A stretch of DNA of 64,000 nucleotides from Corynebacterium rouxii (GTDB lineage: Bacteria > Actinomycetota > Actinomycetes > Mycobacteriales > Mycobacteriaceae): positions 372,001-436,000 of the forward strand of contig NZ_LR738855.1 of NCBI RefSeq assembly GCF_902702935.1, in the 5' to 3' direction. Below, piece by piece: positions 28,931 through 37,463 of the stretch; the first letter of the stretch is position 1; each line of letters starts with the position of its first letter. Position numbers and translations under genes: made by a program. Under the pieces are notes generated by a model. That model made no database searches. It saw nothing but the letters and a program-made list of their open reading frames with translations, and had not been told where the DNA came from.

Positions 28931-29833
28931 CTACTGCTGTGTGCTTGATAGAGAAGAGAGACTAAATGAGCTCTTTTCTGGGGAGGAATCATTGTGCGGA
29001 TTTTTCGGGTTGCTCACATCTGGGAAAACGGTAGCTGCGTGTTTTAGGCCCGTGTTTGATTTGGCTTTTTCCTGGTCTGTGAAACTCGAATTGCTTTGCA
29101 TCGTTTCTTTAATCCAGGGGATCCTTGAGACAATGTTGGTGTGCCACATGGGACGATCTTGGCCATCATTGCATTCTGGGTTGAATCCGCCGGCGGTGTG
29201 CACCGCGTAGAGGATGTTGTCTTTGTAGATGGGGGCTCCTGAGTCTCCGCCACAGGAACGTGAAGTAGTTGAGGATATTCCTTTGAAAAGGTCGGTGTAT
29301 GTGACGTTCCCGAAATTCAGGGAGTTAACTTTTTCGGAAATGACTGTCAACGCTGAAGAGGCATAATCATGGGGTTGCGCGTACCCGGTAAGTACGGCTT
29401 GATCTCCAATGGTTAACGGCTCATTAGCGAAAGTGAAGGTATCTGCGTGGATTCCTTCGCCTACTTTGATTAGGACAACATCATCGTTTGATGATTTGGT
29501 GTAGATAGCAGCGATACCTGCTACTTCGCCATCTGATTGACGGAGAAAACCGTCCATAAACGGTGCGTTAGATACGCAGTGATGTGCTGTGAGCCAGAAA
29601 TTATTTCCTAGATAGCTTGCGGTGCAGTCGCGTCGAATGCGGGGTTCTTGTGGATTGTCCAGGCTTGGGATTGCTGACCATAAAGCAGCAATCCGGTTAT
29701 CGTTTACCGGTACTGTGCTACTTGCTTGTAGAGAAGCGAAATCGCCATTGGATTCTTGGGCTACAGCAGGAGAAGAACCCAGTGCGGTAAATGCGCAGGT
29801 GAGGATTATAAGACTGGTTTTAGCTATTTTCAT
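28931..29833 (-). CDS. Secreted trypsin-like serine protease (S1)
   Basis: Exported chymotrypsin-fold protease, 300 residues. Signal peptide 1-25 (ends SSPAVAQ). The catalytic triad is visible: His85 in LTAHHCV, Asp118 in NDDVVLIKV and Ser198 in CGGDSGAP. After the protease domain (to about 250) comes a hydrophilic Ser/Lys-rich tail. The ATG at 29833 is preferred because GAGGTAACC precedes it; an upstream start would add 12 residues before the signal peptide. It is the intact member of a duplicated pair; the other copy (34247-35077) has two nonsense codons. It is divergent from an LGFP-protein remnant. Confidence 0.9.
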   Translation of the reverse strand: MKIAKTSLIILTCAFTALGSSPAVAQESNGDFASLQASSTVPVNDNRIAALWSAIPSLDNPQEPRIRRDCTASYLGNNFWLTAHHCVSNAPFMDGFLRQSDGEVAGIAAIYTKSSNDDVVLIKVGEGIHADTFTFANEPLTIGDQAVLTGYAQPHDYASSALTVISEKVNSLNFGNVTYTDLFKGISSTTSRSCGGDSGAPIYKDNILYAVHTAGGFNPECNDGQDRPMWHTNIVSRIPWIKETMQSNSSFTDQEKAKSNTGLKHAATVFPDVSNPKNPHNDSSPEKSSFSLSSLSSTQQ

Positions 29834-29949
29834 GGTTACCTCATGGCTTGAGAGATGAGAATTTCTCACTTAACCGGCACGGTCTTTCATCAGTCTATAG
29901 GGTGATTTAATAGAAGACCTCTCTTTAACTCTCACTTCAAGTGACTGTC

Positions 29950-30602
29950 ATGAAAGTGTTCTCACGTAAAATGCTTGCTGTCGTTTCGGCAAGCATCCTG
30001 TTTAGCACCGCGCCTGGTGTTGCGGTAGACCAATCGTCCTTTTCTGGCACATCCACTTCTGATGATTTTCAGTCGGTAATTGAACCATCTGAAACTCCTA
30101 ATTCTGCCGCGAGCCTCGATAACTCGATCGCAAGTGAAGCAGCTCCCTCACAAGCAGTAGATGGCCCATTCGCTGAATGGGGTATTCCAACTCCTCCGGG
30201 TGCTGAAGGCTATGAGGCTAATCAGGTCGCTGAGGAAGATCTCAATCCACAAGGATTAGACGAGTGGCATCCAACCGCGAACCCGAATAAGGAAATTATA
30301 CCTGGCACGATGCGCTCTGACCGGGAAGAGATCCCCGCTGGTGTGGACAAGGTAGAAGCTGATAAGGCAGAGGTTCGGGAAGCGCAACTTGCGGATCCAG
30401 ATACACCAACGTTGAATGCACGCCGCAGGTTGCGGTGTGTACTGGCCAACCAGATTCGAAATGTGCGGACTAATTAAAGAAAAGTACGACAGCATCGGCG
30501 GTCCTAAGAGTTTTCTTAGCTTGCCCAAATCTAACGAACTGACCAATCCAGATGGAGTGGGAAAGCGCTCCGAATTCGTTAACGGCTATATCTACTGGCA
30601 GC
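29950..30602 (+). pseudogene. LGFP-repeat secreted protein, truncated and frameshifted copy
   Basis: Starts with a signal peptide (MKVFSRKMLAVVSAS...) and follows the 32496-34130 protein closely, sharing FAEWGI, GLDEWHPT, MRSDREE and DPDTPTLNA. At about 30420 a one-base shift moves the frame; the homologous reading GCGVYWPT ... NGYIYW continues in another frame to about 30602. Homology then stops abruptly. The LGFP repeats beyond the first and the phospholipase domain are missing, so the gene is dead. Confidence 0.85.
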
Positions 30603-31294
30603 ACTTCAGTACTTGCTACTGAGGACACTACAAATGTGGTAACTCGTGATATGAGACCGGTCGTGTTGAAGGCTTGTACTGATAAAACAGCTGTCTGGAT
30701 AGAACGCGATGAAGATGATGGCAGCGGATTAACGCTTGTGCGTATGGGAGTTGACGGATTACTGTCTGAGTCTCGTCTCGACGGGCCTACTGGAATAGTC
30801 GCTTCAGAATTTCTCTCTGTTCTTGGGTGCGGGAAAGAAAACTCCTATATTTCATTTCCTGACGAATTTGGTAGTGCGGATGTTTTTCAGTTGATGGTTT
30901 AAGCAAGAAACAAACCCTGAAACATGAAGGAAAACTCAAGGATCTACCGGAACCAGGTGTAAATAGGTCTTCTCGCTACGAAGAAGGAAGTGTGTTGTAC
31001 TTTTCGGGTCGAAGAACGCTCCTGGAAGTCGATCTTGTGCGTCAGGAAATTAGAGAAACTGAACCTCTTATTGGTGCAGACCGTCGTCCGGTATCTGCAA
31101 CGAGCGATGGAGAGAATTTGCGTATTGTGACTCAGTCGCTCGACGGTGCCGAAGAGCTTCTCGTGCATTCATTTTCGTTTGAAAGTCCAGCTCCGGATGA
31201 GGACGGCACGCATATAGCAAAGCTTAGCCAGCTTATGCGCGGCGGTACTGCAAAAGATGCATATACGATTCCGATGTCTATTTACCCCTATTAG
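30603..31294 (+). pseudogene. 3' remnant of an unrecognised (beta-propeller-like) gene
   Basis: Two open segments in different frames, 30603-30902 and about 30899-31294, read as one protein (…ADVFQL then DGLSKKQTL…) if one base is restored near 30895. The reconstructed 230 residues are rich in beta-type, short repeated patterns (SATSDGENLRIVTQS, VWIERDEDDGSG), suggesting a propeller-like fold. The start is lost at the junction with the LGFP remnant. No family is recognised. Confidence 0.55.
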
Positions 31295-31558
31295 TCGCTG
31301 TACGTGGTGCTAGTTCACGGGTTTAGTTCGGGCAAGGAAGTCGTACAAGCGACTTCCTTGCCCTGTGTCATTGTCACGTCCTGGCGTTCGCAGTCACGGA
31401 TAGCGATTGTCTGACACGAGAAAGTCGCCGAGGTTTCGGCGGCTTTCTGCATTGACCTCGTCTGAACGGCGCTTAAGCTCCGTAGTCTATGGTACAAATA
31501 GCAAGAATTCCTCGCCGCTGTGCGATGAACCTGCAGGTCACGCTGTAGGCAACGCCAC
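31295..31558. other. Noncoding stretch with no clear gene
   Basis: Between the beta-type remnant and the IS5 remnant I see no convincing gene. A short repeat of ACTTCCTTG/CAAGGAAGT (about 31333-31359: CAAGGAAGTCGTACAAGCGACTTCCTTG) forms a hairpin and could be a terminator or part of an IS end. Confidence 0.4.
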
Positions 31559-31944
31559 GACGGTGTGGTCTTGCCTGACGTCCTCGAAGAGCTGCGCGTT
31601 CCTAAGCTGTCAGGTGCCGGTCGGCCGCGTGTGCGCCCTGACGTAGTGATTGCGGATCGAGCGTATTCGTCAGCGGCTAACCGGGGCCATTGCCGCAGCC
31701 GAGGTATTAAATTTGTCTGCCCCGAGCGAAAGGCCAGGTTAATAACCGCAAACGCAAAAGCGCCAAAGGTGGGCACCCTCCCAAGCTTGATGCGAATCGG
31801 TACAAAGATCGCAACGTCGTCGAGCGATTCTTCTCCCGTTCCAAGCAGTGGAGGGGCCTTGCTACCCGATTTGAAAAGCACGCCATCAACGATCGGGGCG
31901 GCATGGTCCTATTTGCTGTGTTTGACTGGCTTAAACCCAAATAA
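31559..31944 (+). pseudogene. IS5-family transposase remnant
   Basis: The C-terminal part of a DDE transposase: LEELRVPKLSGAGRPRVRPD, the second-Asp region VIADRAYSS, GIKFVCPERK, then after a one-base shift near 31735 VNNRKRKSAKGG and RNVVERFFSRSKQWRGLATR with the catalytic Glu, ending VFDWLKPK. This order is typical of the IS5 group. The N-terminal third is absent and no flanking inverted repeats or target duplication could be assigned. Confidence 0.8.
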
Positions 31945-31989
31945 GAGACACGACCTAGTTCAAACTAACTAGATCCGCTTCGTGAAAGG

Positions 31990-32493
31990 TCAGTCGCAAC
32001 GAGAAAATTCTTCCTGTGTCACGACCTTTCTTGAGGTTTCTTCTACAGAGCTCTCCGAAGAACCCGTAATAATTTCTCCGGGCTTGAGCGCGCGTATTTC
32101 CGATAGTTTCGCATCTACTGGATACGGCTGGACGTCCTCATGCGACGAAGACGCATTCGCAATCAGAAGCTCATCAGCTTTCTTTGGCATTTCAATTCGG
32201 GTATCTCCTTTCCAGTTAGATCCTGGATTGGAAATATCAACCTCAAAGTAACCAGACACAGGTTTCTGAGCTTTGAAACTCGCATACTGATGATTCTCAC
32301 CATCTATGTTTGGGCCAGATAAATCTACGCCGTCCAGTTCAACGCCGCACGATTCTACTTCTATAACTATGCCACCGGATTCACTAAGTGAGAGCCCAAC
32401 CTGACCGGAGACGTCAGTATAAACGGCATTTCCGCATGCGGTAAGAGTGACGCAGACCCCGCCCAATAGGGGATAAAAGAGTAGGTTCTTCAT
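31990..32493 (-). CDS. Lipoprotein of unknown function
   Basis: A 167-residue exported lipoprotein: MKNLLFYPLLGGVCVTLTAC with the lipobox LTAC, modified Cys at residue 20. The mature part is acidic and predicted mostly beta (SGQVGLSLSESGGIVIEVESCG). The ATG at 32493 lies three bases past the stop of the phospholipase/LGFP gene on the same strand, with AGGAGG inside that gene's end, so the two are probably co-transcribed and the lipoprotein may be its partner or inhibitor. No family recognised. Confidence 0.78.
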   Translation of the reverse strand: MKNLLFYPLLGGVCVTLTACGNAVYTDVSGQVGLSLSESGGIVIEVESCGVELDGVDLSGPNIDGENHQYASFKAQKPVSGYFEVDISNPGSNWKGDTRIEMPKKADELLIANASSSHEDVQPYPVDAKLSEIRALKPGEIITGSSESSVEETSRKVVTQEEFSRCD

Positions 32494-32495
32494 GA

Positions 32496-34130
32496 CTAGC
32501 CTCCTATATGCCCTGCCCAATGCGAAGGGTGCACTACCACTACAGCTTCATAGTATGAATTTGCGGTAAAGACGCAATCATTCCGACGCCAGTATTCATT
32601 AGAGTAGACATTTCTACATACTGTTCGAAGATTATCTCTAAACTGTCGATTACAGTTCGCAAATCCAGATGATGCTCCTCCAGAATTTTCTACATCAAAG
32701 TAACAGATATCGTGTCGGGCGCAAGCACCTCTGAAATCTGCTGATATCCCTTCAGGGTAGTAATAAAAATCTGGTGACTTAGTACAATAATCGCGCAAAC
32801 TTCCTTGACTCGGGTCGTAGTTATACCGAGCAGGAATAGTTACCCCACCGTTATCCGAGCCCGACTGTAGCGAAACCATATTCTCGACATATGCAGCAAA
32901 ATCCTGCTTCAGCTGTGTGCTCAGAAAATTCAACAATAGACTGTTTACAGGCTTTCCATCTACAACACCGTCACTAGCGTCTTTAAGAATCTGTGTAAGG
33001 TTCATCTGGCCTTTTTCAAAATCCTGAACGGTCTCCCCTATAGCATTCATATAGCTGTCACCCACTGGATATCCGTATTTCCCCTTTTCGTATCCCGAAT
33101 CAGCCCATACGTACTGAGTTAATCCACTAACAAAATGCGCGCCTGTTTTGGGGGTCCAGTAGATCGTGCCGTGTTCGAAAACGTTGTAGCGTCCGACGCC
33201 GTCTGGGGTGGTGAGTTCGTCGCTAATCGGGTAGCCGAGTTCACTGTTTTGGGCGCCCATGGATTGCCATTTGTCGTAGATGGCACCTTGAATACTGGCT
33301 TGGCTCGCCGGTAATGCATTATGAGTGTAGACGTGGCCACCTTGGAAGTCTTGCTTGTACCATGCATTGCCCTGAGGGATATCACTGGTAGTGGGATAAC
33401 CTAGGAATCCTTTCTCCCAACCATGGCGGGCCCAGACCTTCGATACTGGAAGGCTAACGGTATGTGCCCCAGTCTTCGGGTGCCAGTAGATATATCCGTT
33501 GACGAATTCGGAACGTTTTCCCACCCCATCGGGATTGGTTAATTCGTTGGATTTGGGTAGAAGAAGAAAACTGGTAGGTCCACCGATGCTGTCGTATTTT
33601 TCTTTGATCAAGCCGCATACTTCAAAACTTGTTGGCCAGTAGACGCCACAGCCTGGCGGCGCATTCAACGTGGGAGTATCAGGATCTGTCAGCTGTGCTT
33701 CACGAATTTCTGCCTTATCGGCTTCCGCTTTATCGACACCGGCGGGGACTTCTTCCCGATCGGAACGCATCTGCCCCGGAATAACCTCTTTGTTTGGATT
33801 AAGAGTTGGGTGCCATTCGTCGAGCCCCTGGGAGTCAAGCTCCTCATTTGTAGCTTGATTTACCTGATAGTCTTCTGCCCCCGGAGGGGTTGCGATTCCC
33901 CATTCTGCAAACGGACCATCAATCGACTGTAGTGAGACATCACTGGTGTCAGTAGTGGAATCTGGGTTGTCGGCAGAATCAAACGGTATGGATTCTTCCA
34001 GCGTTGTTTGAGCACTATCGCGAATAGAGGAACCGGAAAATGATGACTGAGCTACCGCGGTGCCAGGTATAGCACTCATCAATAAGCTTGCCGAGGCAAA
34101 CGCGAGCAATTTGCGCGAAAGAGCTTTCAT
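32496..34130 (-). CDS. Secreted LGFP-repeat protein with phospholipase A2-like domain
   Basis: A 544-residue exported protein. Signal peptide 1-27; a low-complexity linker; LGFP repeats from about 168 to 370 (GFLGYPTTSD, SELGYPISDE, GKYGYPVGDS are the cores), a module that binds corynebacterial cell-envelope components; then a C-terminal domain (about 425-544) with GACARHDICYFD, the His-Asp active site of secreted phospholipase A2, plus paired cysteines. The likely role is cleavage of acyl chains at the cell surface, of self, rival or host lipids (inference). Co-transcribed with the lipoprotein gene; divergent from a dead protease copy. Confidence 0.85.
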   Translation of the reverse strand: MKALSRKLLAFASASLLMSAIPGTAVAQSSFSGSSIRDSAQTTLEESIPFDSADNPDSTTDTSDVSLQSIDGPFAEWGIATPPGAEDYQVNQATNEELDSQGLDEWHPTLNPNKEVIPGQMRSDREEVPAGVDKAEADKAEIREAQLTDPDTPTLNAPPGCGVYWPTSFEVCGLIKEKYDSIGGPTSFLLLPKSNELTNPDGVGKRSEFVNGYIYWHPKTGAHTVSLPVSKVWARHGWEKGFLGYPTTSDIPQGNAWYKQDFQGGHVYTHNALPASQASIQGAIYDKWQSMGAQNSELGYPISDELTTPDGVGRYNVFEHGTIYWTPKTGAHFVSGLTQYVWADSGYEKGKYGYPVGDSYMNAIGETVQDFEKGQMNLTQILKDASDGVVDGKPVNSLLLNFLSTQLKQDFAAYVENMVSLQSGSDNGGVTIPARYNYDPSQGSLRDYCTKSPDFYYYPEGISADFRGACARHDICYFDVENSGGASSGFANCNRQFRDNLRTVCRNVYSNEYWRRNDCVFTANSYYEAVVVVHPSHWAGHIGG

Positions 34131-34246
34131 TGAAGTCCTTAAGAGAGTTTGAAAAGAGAAGTCTTCTAAGCCGATAGGCTACATACTGTTCAAGGATTTC
34201 GCAGGACATACGCCAATGCTTTTTAAACCGAAGTTAACTATCGCTC

Positions 34247-35077
34247 GTGCGCACAAGGACCATAGCAAACACTCTCATCCCGCTGACTTGCAGTGCAAGT
34301 ATTATGCTTGCCGCCACCGCAGTAGCCCACGCAACAGACAATGATCTCGTCACGCTACAAGCCAGCAGCACTGTCGCAATCACCGACAACCGCATTGCAA
34401 CCTTATGGTCTGTTATCCCAAGCTGGGATGATTTAAACGACAAACGCGTCCGTCGAGACTGTACTGCCAGCTATATAGGGAACATTTTTTGGTTGACCGC
34501 GCACCATTGCGTATCTAGCAGCCCGTTTATGGATGGCTTCCTTCAATAATCAGACGGAGATGTTGCGGGAATCGCGGCTATCTATATCAAGTCTTCAGCT
34601 GATGACGTTGCCCTCGTTAAGGTTGGGGAAGGAATCAGCGCAGAGCCTTTCACTCTTGCCAATGAATCTCTAAAGATCGGTGATCAAGCGGAACTTACTG
34701 GGCATGGGCAGACTCATGATTATACGCCTTCAGTACTAACAGTGATTTCCGAGCGGGTAGCCTCCCTCAACTTTGGGAACGTTACCTACACGGATCTCTT
34801 TAAAGAGACTTCAGCGACCCTGTCGCGATCCTGCGGGGGAGATTCAGGAGGCCCTATCTACAAAGACACTATGCTCTATGCCGTGCATACCGTCGGCTGA
34901 TTCCACCCGTCCTGTCGTGATGGGCAAAATCGTCCTATGTGGCACACCGACATTATTTCGCGCCTATCTTGGATTGAGGACACGTTGACGAGCAATGCTG
35001 GGCTCACGGATCAGGAAAAGAAAAAAGCCGCGACCGGATTAAAATATTCGAGTACACCCTACTGGGGCATATTTTGA
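34247..35077 (+). pseudogene. Trypsin-like serine protease, dead copy
   Basis: From GTG at 34247 this reads as a 276-codon homologue of the 28931-29833 protease, including TAHHCV, DDVALVKV and CGGDSGGP. Two in-frame nonsense codons interrupt it: TAA at 34547-34549 (where the intact copy has Gln or Arg before SDG) and TGA after YAVHTVG (near 34898). Downstream homology runs to LSWIEDTL and TGLKYSST. It is divergent from the intact phospholipase/LGFP gene, mirroring the first copy. Confidence 0.88.
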
Positions 35078-35121
35078 ATTACATCCACTGGAACTAACCC
35101 ACGCTTCGATAGGGTGGTTTC

Positions 35122-35744
35122 ATGTGCAATGAAACAGAACCTCGCTACCCCTAGACATCCCGGAACAACCTGAGGCGATTGCGGGGCAGAAAATTGGTTA
35201 CGCGCGCGTCAGCTCCAAAGACCAAAACCTCGAGCGGCAGACCGCTGCGTTGAAAGAGGAGAAAGTCTTTCGGATTTTCACTGATACCGTCAGCGGTTCC
35301 TCCACCCAGCGGCCCGGACTAGACGGAGCGTTGAATTATCTTCGTGCCGGCGATCAGCTCATTGTGGTCAGCATGGATCGCCTTGCGCGCTCGCTAGTCG
35401 ATCTGCACCGCCTGGTCGATGAACTTACCGAGCGCGGCGTGTCCGTGAAGTTCCTTAAAGAGGGGCAGACCTACTCGTTGGATTCAACGCCGATTGCCAA
35501 GCTTATGCTCGGACTGCTTGGCAGTGTGGCAGAGTTTGAGCGCGCGATTATTCGAGAGCGGCAAGCCGAAGGCATTGCGAAAGCCAAAGCACGCGGAGTC
35601 TACAAAGGACGCGCAAAGACGCTTACCGATGAGCAAGTGATACAAGCGCGCACCTGGGTAGGGGAGGGGATCCCCAAAGCGGAAGTCGCGCGACGTTTCG
35701 GAATAGGACGCACGACCCTATACAGGTACCTCGTTGACGACTAG
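35122..35744 (+). pseudogene. Small serine recombinase (resolvase/invertase), 5' frameshift
   Basis: The catalytic part is complete: IGYARVSSKDQNLERQ with the nucleophilic Ser, DTVSGSSTQRPG, VVSMDRLARSLVDL, FERAIIRERQAEGI and a C-terminal helix-turn-helix (IPKAEVARRFGIGRTTLYRYL). However, the conserved frame has no ATG, GTG or TTG before the catalytic Ser. An ATG at 35122 begins MCNETEPRYP and would enter the frame if one C were added to the CCCC run at 35148-35151. The gene is therefore broken, or uses a TTG at 35250, which would omit the catalytic Ser. Resolvases of this type belong to Tn3-like elements and plasmids. Confidence 0.8.
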
Positions 35745-35751
35745 CGAGCCG

Positions 35752-36049
35752 TTAGAAGTGGTCAGCAAGCGAGAAAAGGGCCAGCGCCCCCAGGATGAGG
35801 CCGAGGAAAATCCCGGTATCAATCCAGCGCGATTTTTTTCACTGGTACCTCCCACGGCATGGCGGCTGCTATGGCGACACCAACGCTCACTGCTACAGTA
35901 AGCAGACAGAAGGCGTAAATAGTTAGGAGCTCTGCCGCCACCCAGCCAAACAGGCTGGCGACGATAATTGAAATGACCACCACCCCGAAAATCACGGAGC
36001 TGGTGCGAAGCGATGGACGAAGTGCGGGCGACGGATGTTTTCTTCTCAT
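35752..36049 (-). pseudogene. Three-helix membrane protein split at a poly-T run
   Basis: From ATG at 36049 the frame gives 76 residues with two membrane helices (about 19-38 and 43-62) and stops right after VPVKKIALD. Dropping one base in the seven-T run at 35833-35839 continues the reading as KKSRWIDTGIFLGLILGALALF to LADHF and a TAA at 35752, adding a third helix. A slippage mutation is the simplest reading. Function unknown. Confidence 0.6.
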
Positions 36050-36327
36050 AGAATGACCCTCTCACATGGCTGTGCACTTTCCCTCGAACATCTATTGGCC
36101 AGCTTGCAGCTACGTGTCGGCGCTATCGGCTATAACCGTGAGTAAAGGCTCATCAACGTTTCTTGCTATCTCTACGACAAGGTGTAAAGCAATACGGATA
36201 AGCACGTTTATCCGTGGCTTAGTGCTCGCCGTTGTCACTTGCCCATCCGCTTAATTCGTCAATCGCTTGCGTGATTGACTGTTTGGCACAAGCACCTATT
36301 TCTGCGCCAATGTGGCCTTTTTGCCCG
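36050..36327. other. Gene-poor stretch within the plasmid
   Basis: No supported gene in about 280 bases. A 7-bp inverted repeat, CGGATAA and TTATCCG with a six-base spacer, lies at 36195-36214; it could be a weak hairpin or operator. The stretch is probably a deletion scar ahead of the strong terminator. Confidence 0.4.
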
Positions 36328-36363
36328 TCAGGCGTAGGCCTTTCAGGCCTACGCCTGATTTTC
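36328..36363. terminator. Strong hairpin terminator in the plasmid
   Basis: A perfect 14-bp stem (TCAGGCGTAGGCCT and complement) with a three-base loop TTC, followed by TTTTC on the plus strand. No intact gene ends just upstream, so the gene it served is probably deleted. Confidence 0.88.
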
Positions 36364-36437
36364 TTTGGTACATTTGCAGTAAACGTGCTTCCGCACTCCG
36401 TGCGGGGCGTGCCAAGGGCGAAAGGAGGCTGCGGGAC

Positions 36438-36581
36438 GTGCTGACCATCGCGAAGATGCACGGTGAATCTGTGGCCTACTATGAGTCCACCGTCGGCGAA
36501 GACCCGGACGAAAATCTCGGCCCGGATGGCTACTACTCCGAGGACTACGCCCCGAAGCACGGCAGACTGCTCGAGCCATAG
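36438..36581 (+). pseudogene. MobF-type relaxase N-terminal fragment
   Basis: AAAGGAGG then GTG begins VLTIAKMHGESVAYYEST..., followed by GPDGYYSED. This is how actinobacterial TrwC/TraA-type conjugative relaxases start (Tyr-rich N-terminus). The frame ends after 47 codons at LLEP-stop. Just downstream, in another frame, a hydrophobic tail (IGFAIAAVGLFTGVCALA) runs to a stop at 36657-36659, probably the end of a different gene joined by deletion. Evidence that the plasmid was once conjugative or mobilisable. Confidence 0.65.
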
Positions 36582-36761
36582 GGTTCGCCATCGCAGCTGT
36601 CGGGCTTTTCACCGGCGTGTGTGCACTCGCCGCAGCGATCAGCGGAGTGCTTCACTAGCCTCCGAATGCTCGTTCCCACCGGCAACAGCCATGTTGTCCC
36701 CGGCAGATATAAAGAATCGAAAGACTCGAACCTCACTATCTCCTGATGAAAGGACCCAGTC

Positions 36762-37191
36762 ATGACGAAGTACACCGAGCTGTGGGAGGCTATCCTCCAC
36801 GAAATCACCATCCCGCTAGGCAAATTACGCGGTGGCGTATGGCATCGGCGCGATCGCGGACGAGATCATCGTCCTCGTGGACGCGGCTACTGAACAATCG
36901 GGATATGCGCTAGACCCGGAGAAAGACTTCTGGCGAGTCATCCGCAACCATGCCAAGCCAGTCTCCGAGATTGACCGCTACATGGAACAACTAGAAGCCG
37001 CCGGCATTGAACGTGCCGCTATTGTCCTCGATGATTCCGGCGACTACCGCAGACTCTCCGGAAACGAGCAAGCCGAGGTCGACATCCTGGACAACAAAGT
37101 CGGACGCCTAACAAGCGAAATGACCGCGTTAGTAAAAATCCGTGGAGAACTTGGACGGCACCCAGACACCCCAACACAAGCACTTAGTTAG
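36762..37191 (+). pseudogene. Plasmid protein of unknown function, one-base frameshift
   Basis: From ATG at 36762, MTKYTELWEAILHEITIPLGK reads in one frame. From about 36823 the homologous-looking continuation ANYAVAYGIGAIADEIIVLVD...ILDNKVGRLTSEMTAL is in the next frame and runs to TAG at 37189-37191. The restored protein would be about 142 residues, acidic and helical, immediately before the putative origin and repA. A GTG at 36832 could still express the second part (119 residues). Family unknown. Confidence 0.55.
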
Positions 37192-37228
37192 CGCATGAGG
37201 ACAAGCAAGCACATGCCATATCGGTAAA

Positions 37229-37323
37229 TCTGCGCAGGCGTGTGTCGACTTATGCGCAGGTTGAGCCGAAGGAACTTAGAGGGGGGTAAAAATGCGCAGC
37301 CGTGAGGGGAAATCAGCGCAGGG
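37229..37323 (+). repeat. Iteron-like direct repeats upstream of repA
   Basis: TGCGCAG occurs at 37231, 37253 and 37293, and AGCGCAG at 37315, all in the same orientation, with spacings 22, 40 and 22 bases, i.e. near whole helical turns. They lie 140-230 bases before the repA start. Direct repeats so placed suggest RepA-binding iterons of the plasmid origin. Confidence 0.5.
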
Positions 37324-37463
37324 CGAAAACGCGCATTAAGTGTGTCACCAGGGGTGAATTACCGTGGTGTGATTTACTGTCAAGAAGACCGAAAAACGAA
37401 GAAATCCACCGGGCAGCACCCCAGTGACTTTCGCTTATCACCCAGTCGCCACTGGGAGAAAGC

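Noticed and set aside
28931..35077. Toxin-antitoxin or defence system in the island
   Set aside because: The genes are secreted protease, LGFP/phospholipase and lipoprotein types; no nuclease/antitoxin pair or restriction motif was seen apart from the interrupted host HNH gene.
36219..36560. Minus-strand frame of 113 codons in the plasmid
   Set aside because: It runs through the perfect terminator hairpin at 36328-36358 and overlaps the relaxase fragment; only its last 30 residues look protein-like.
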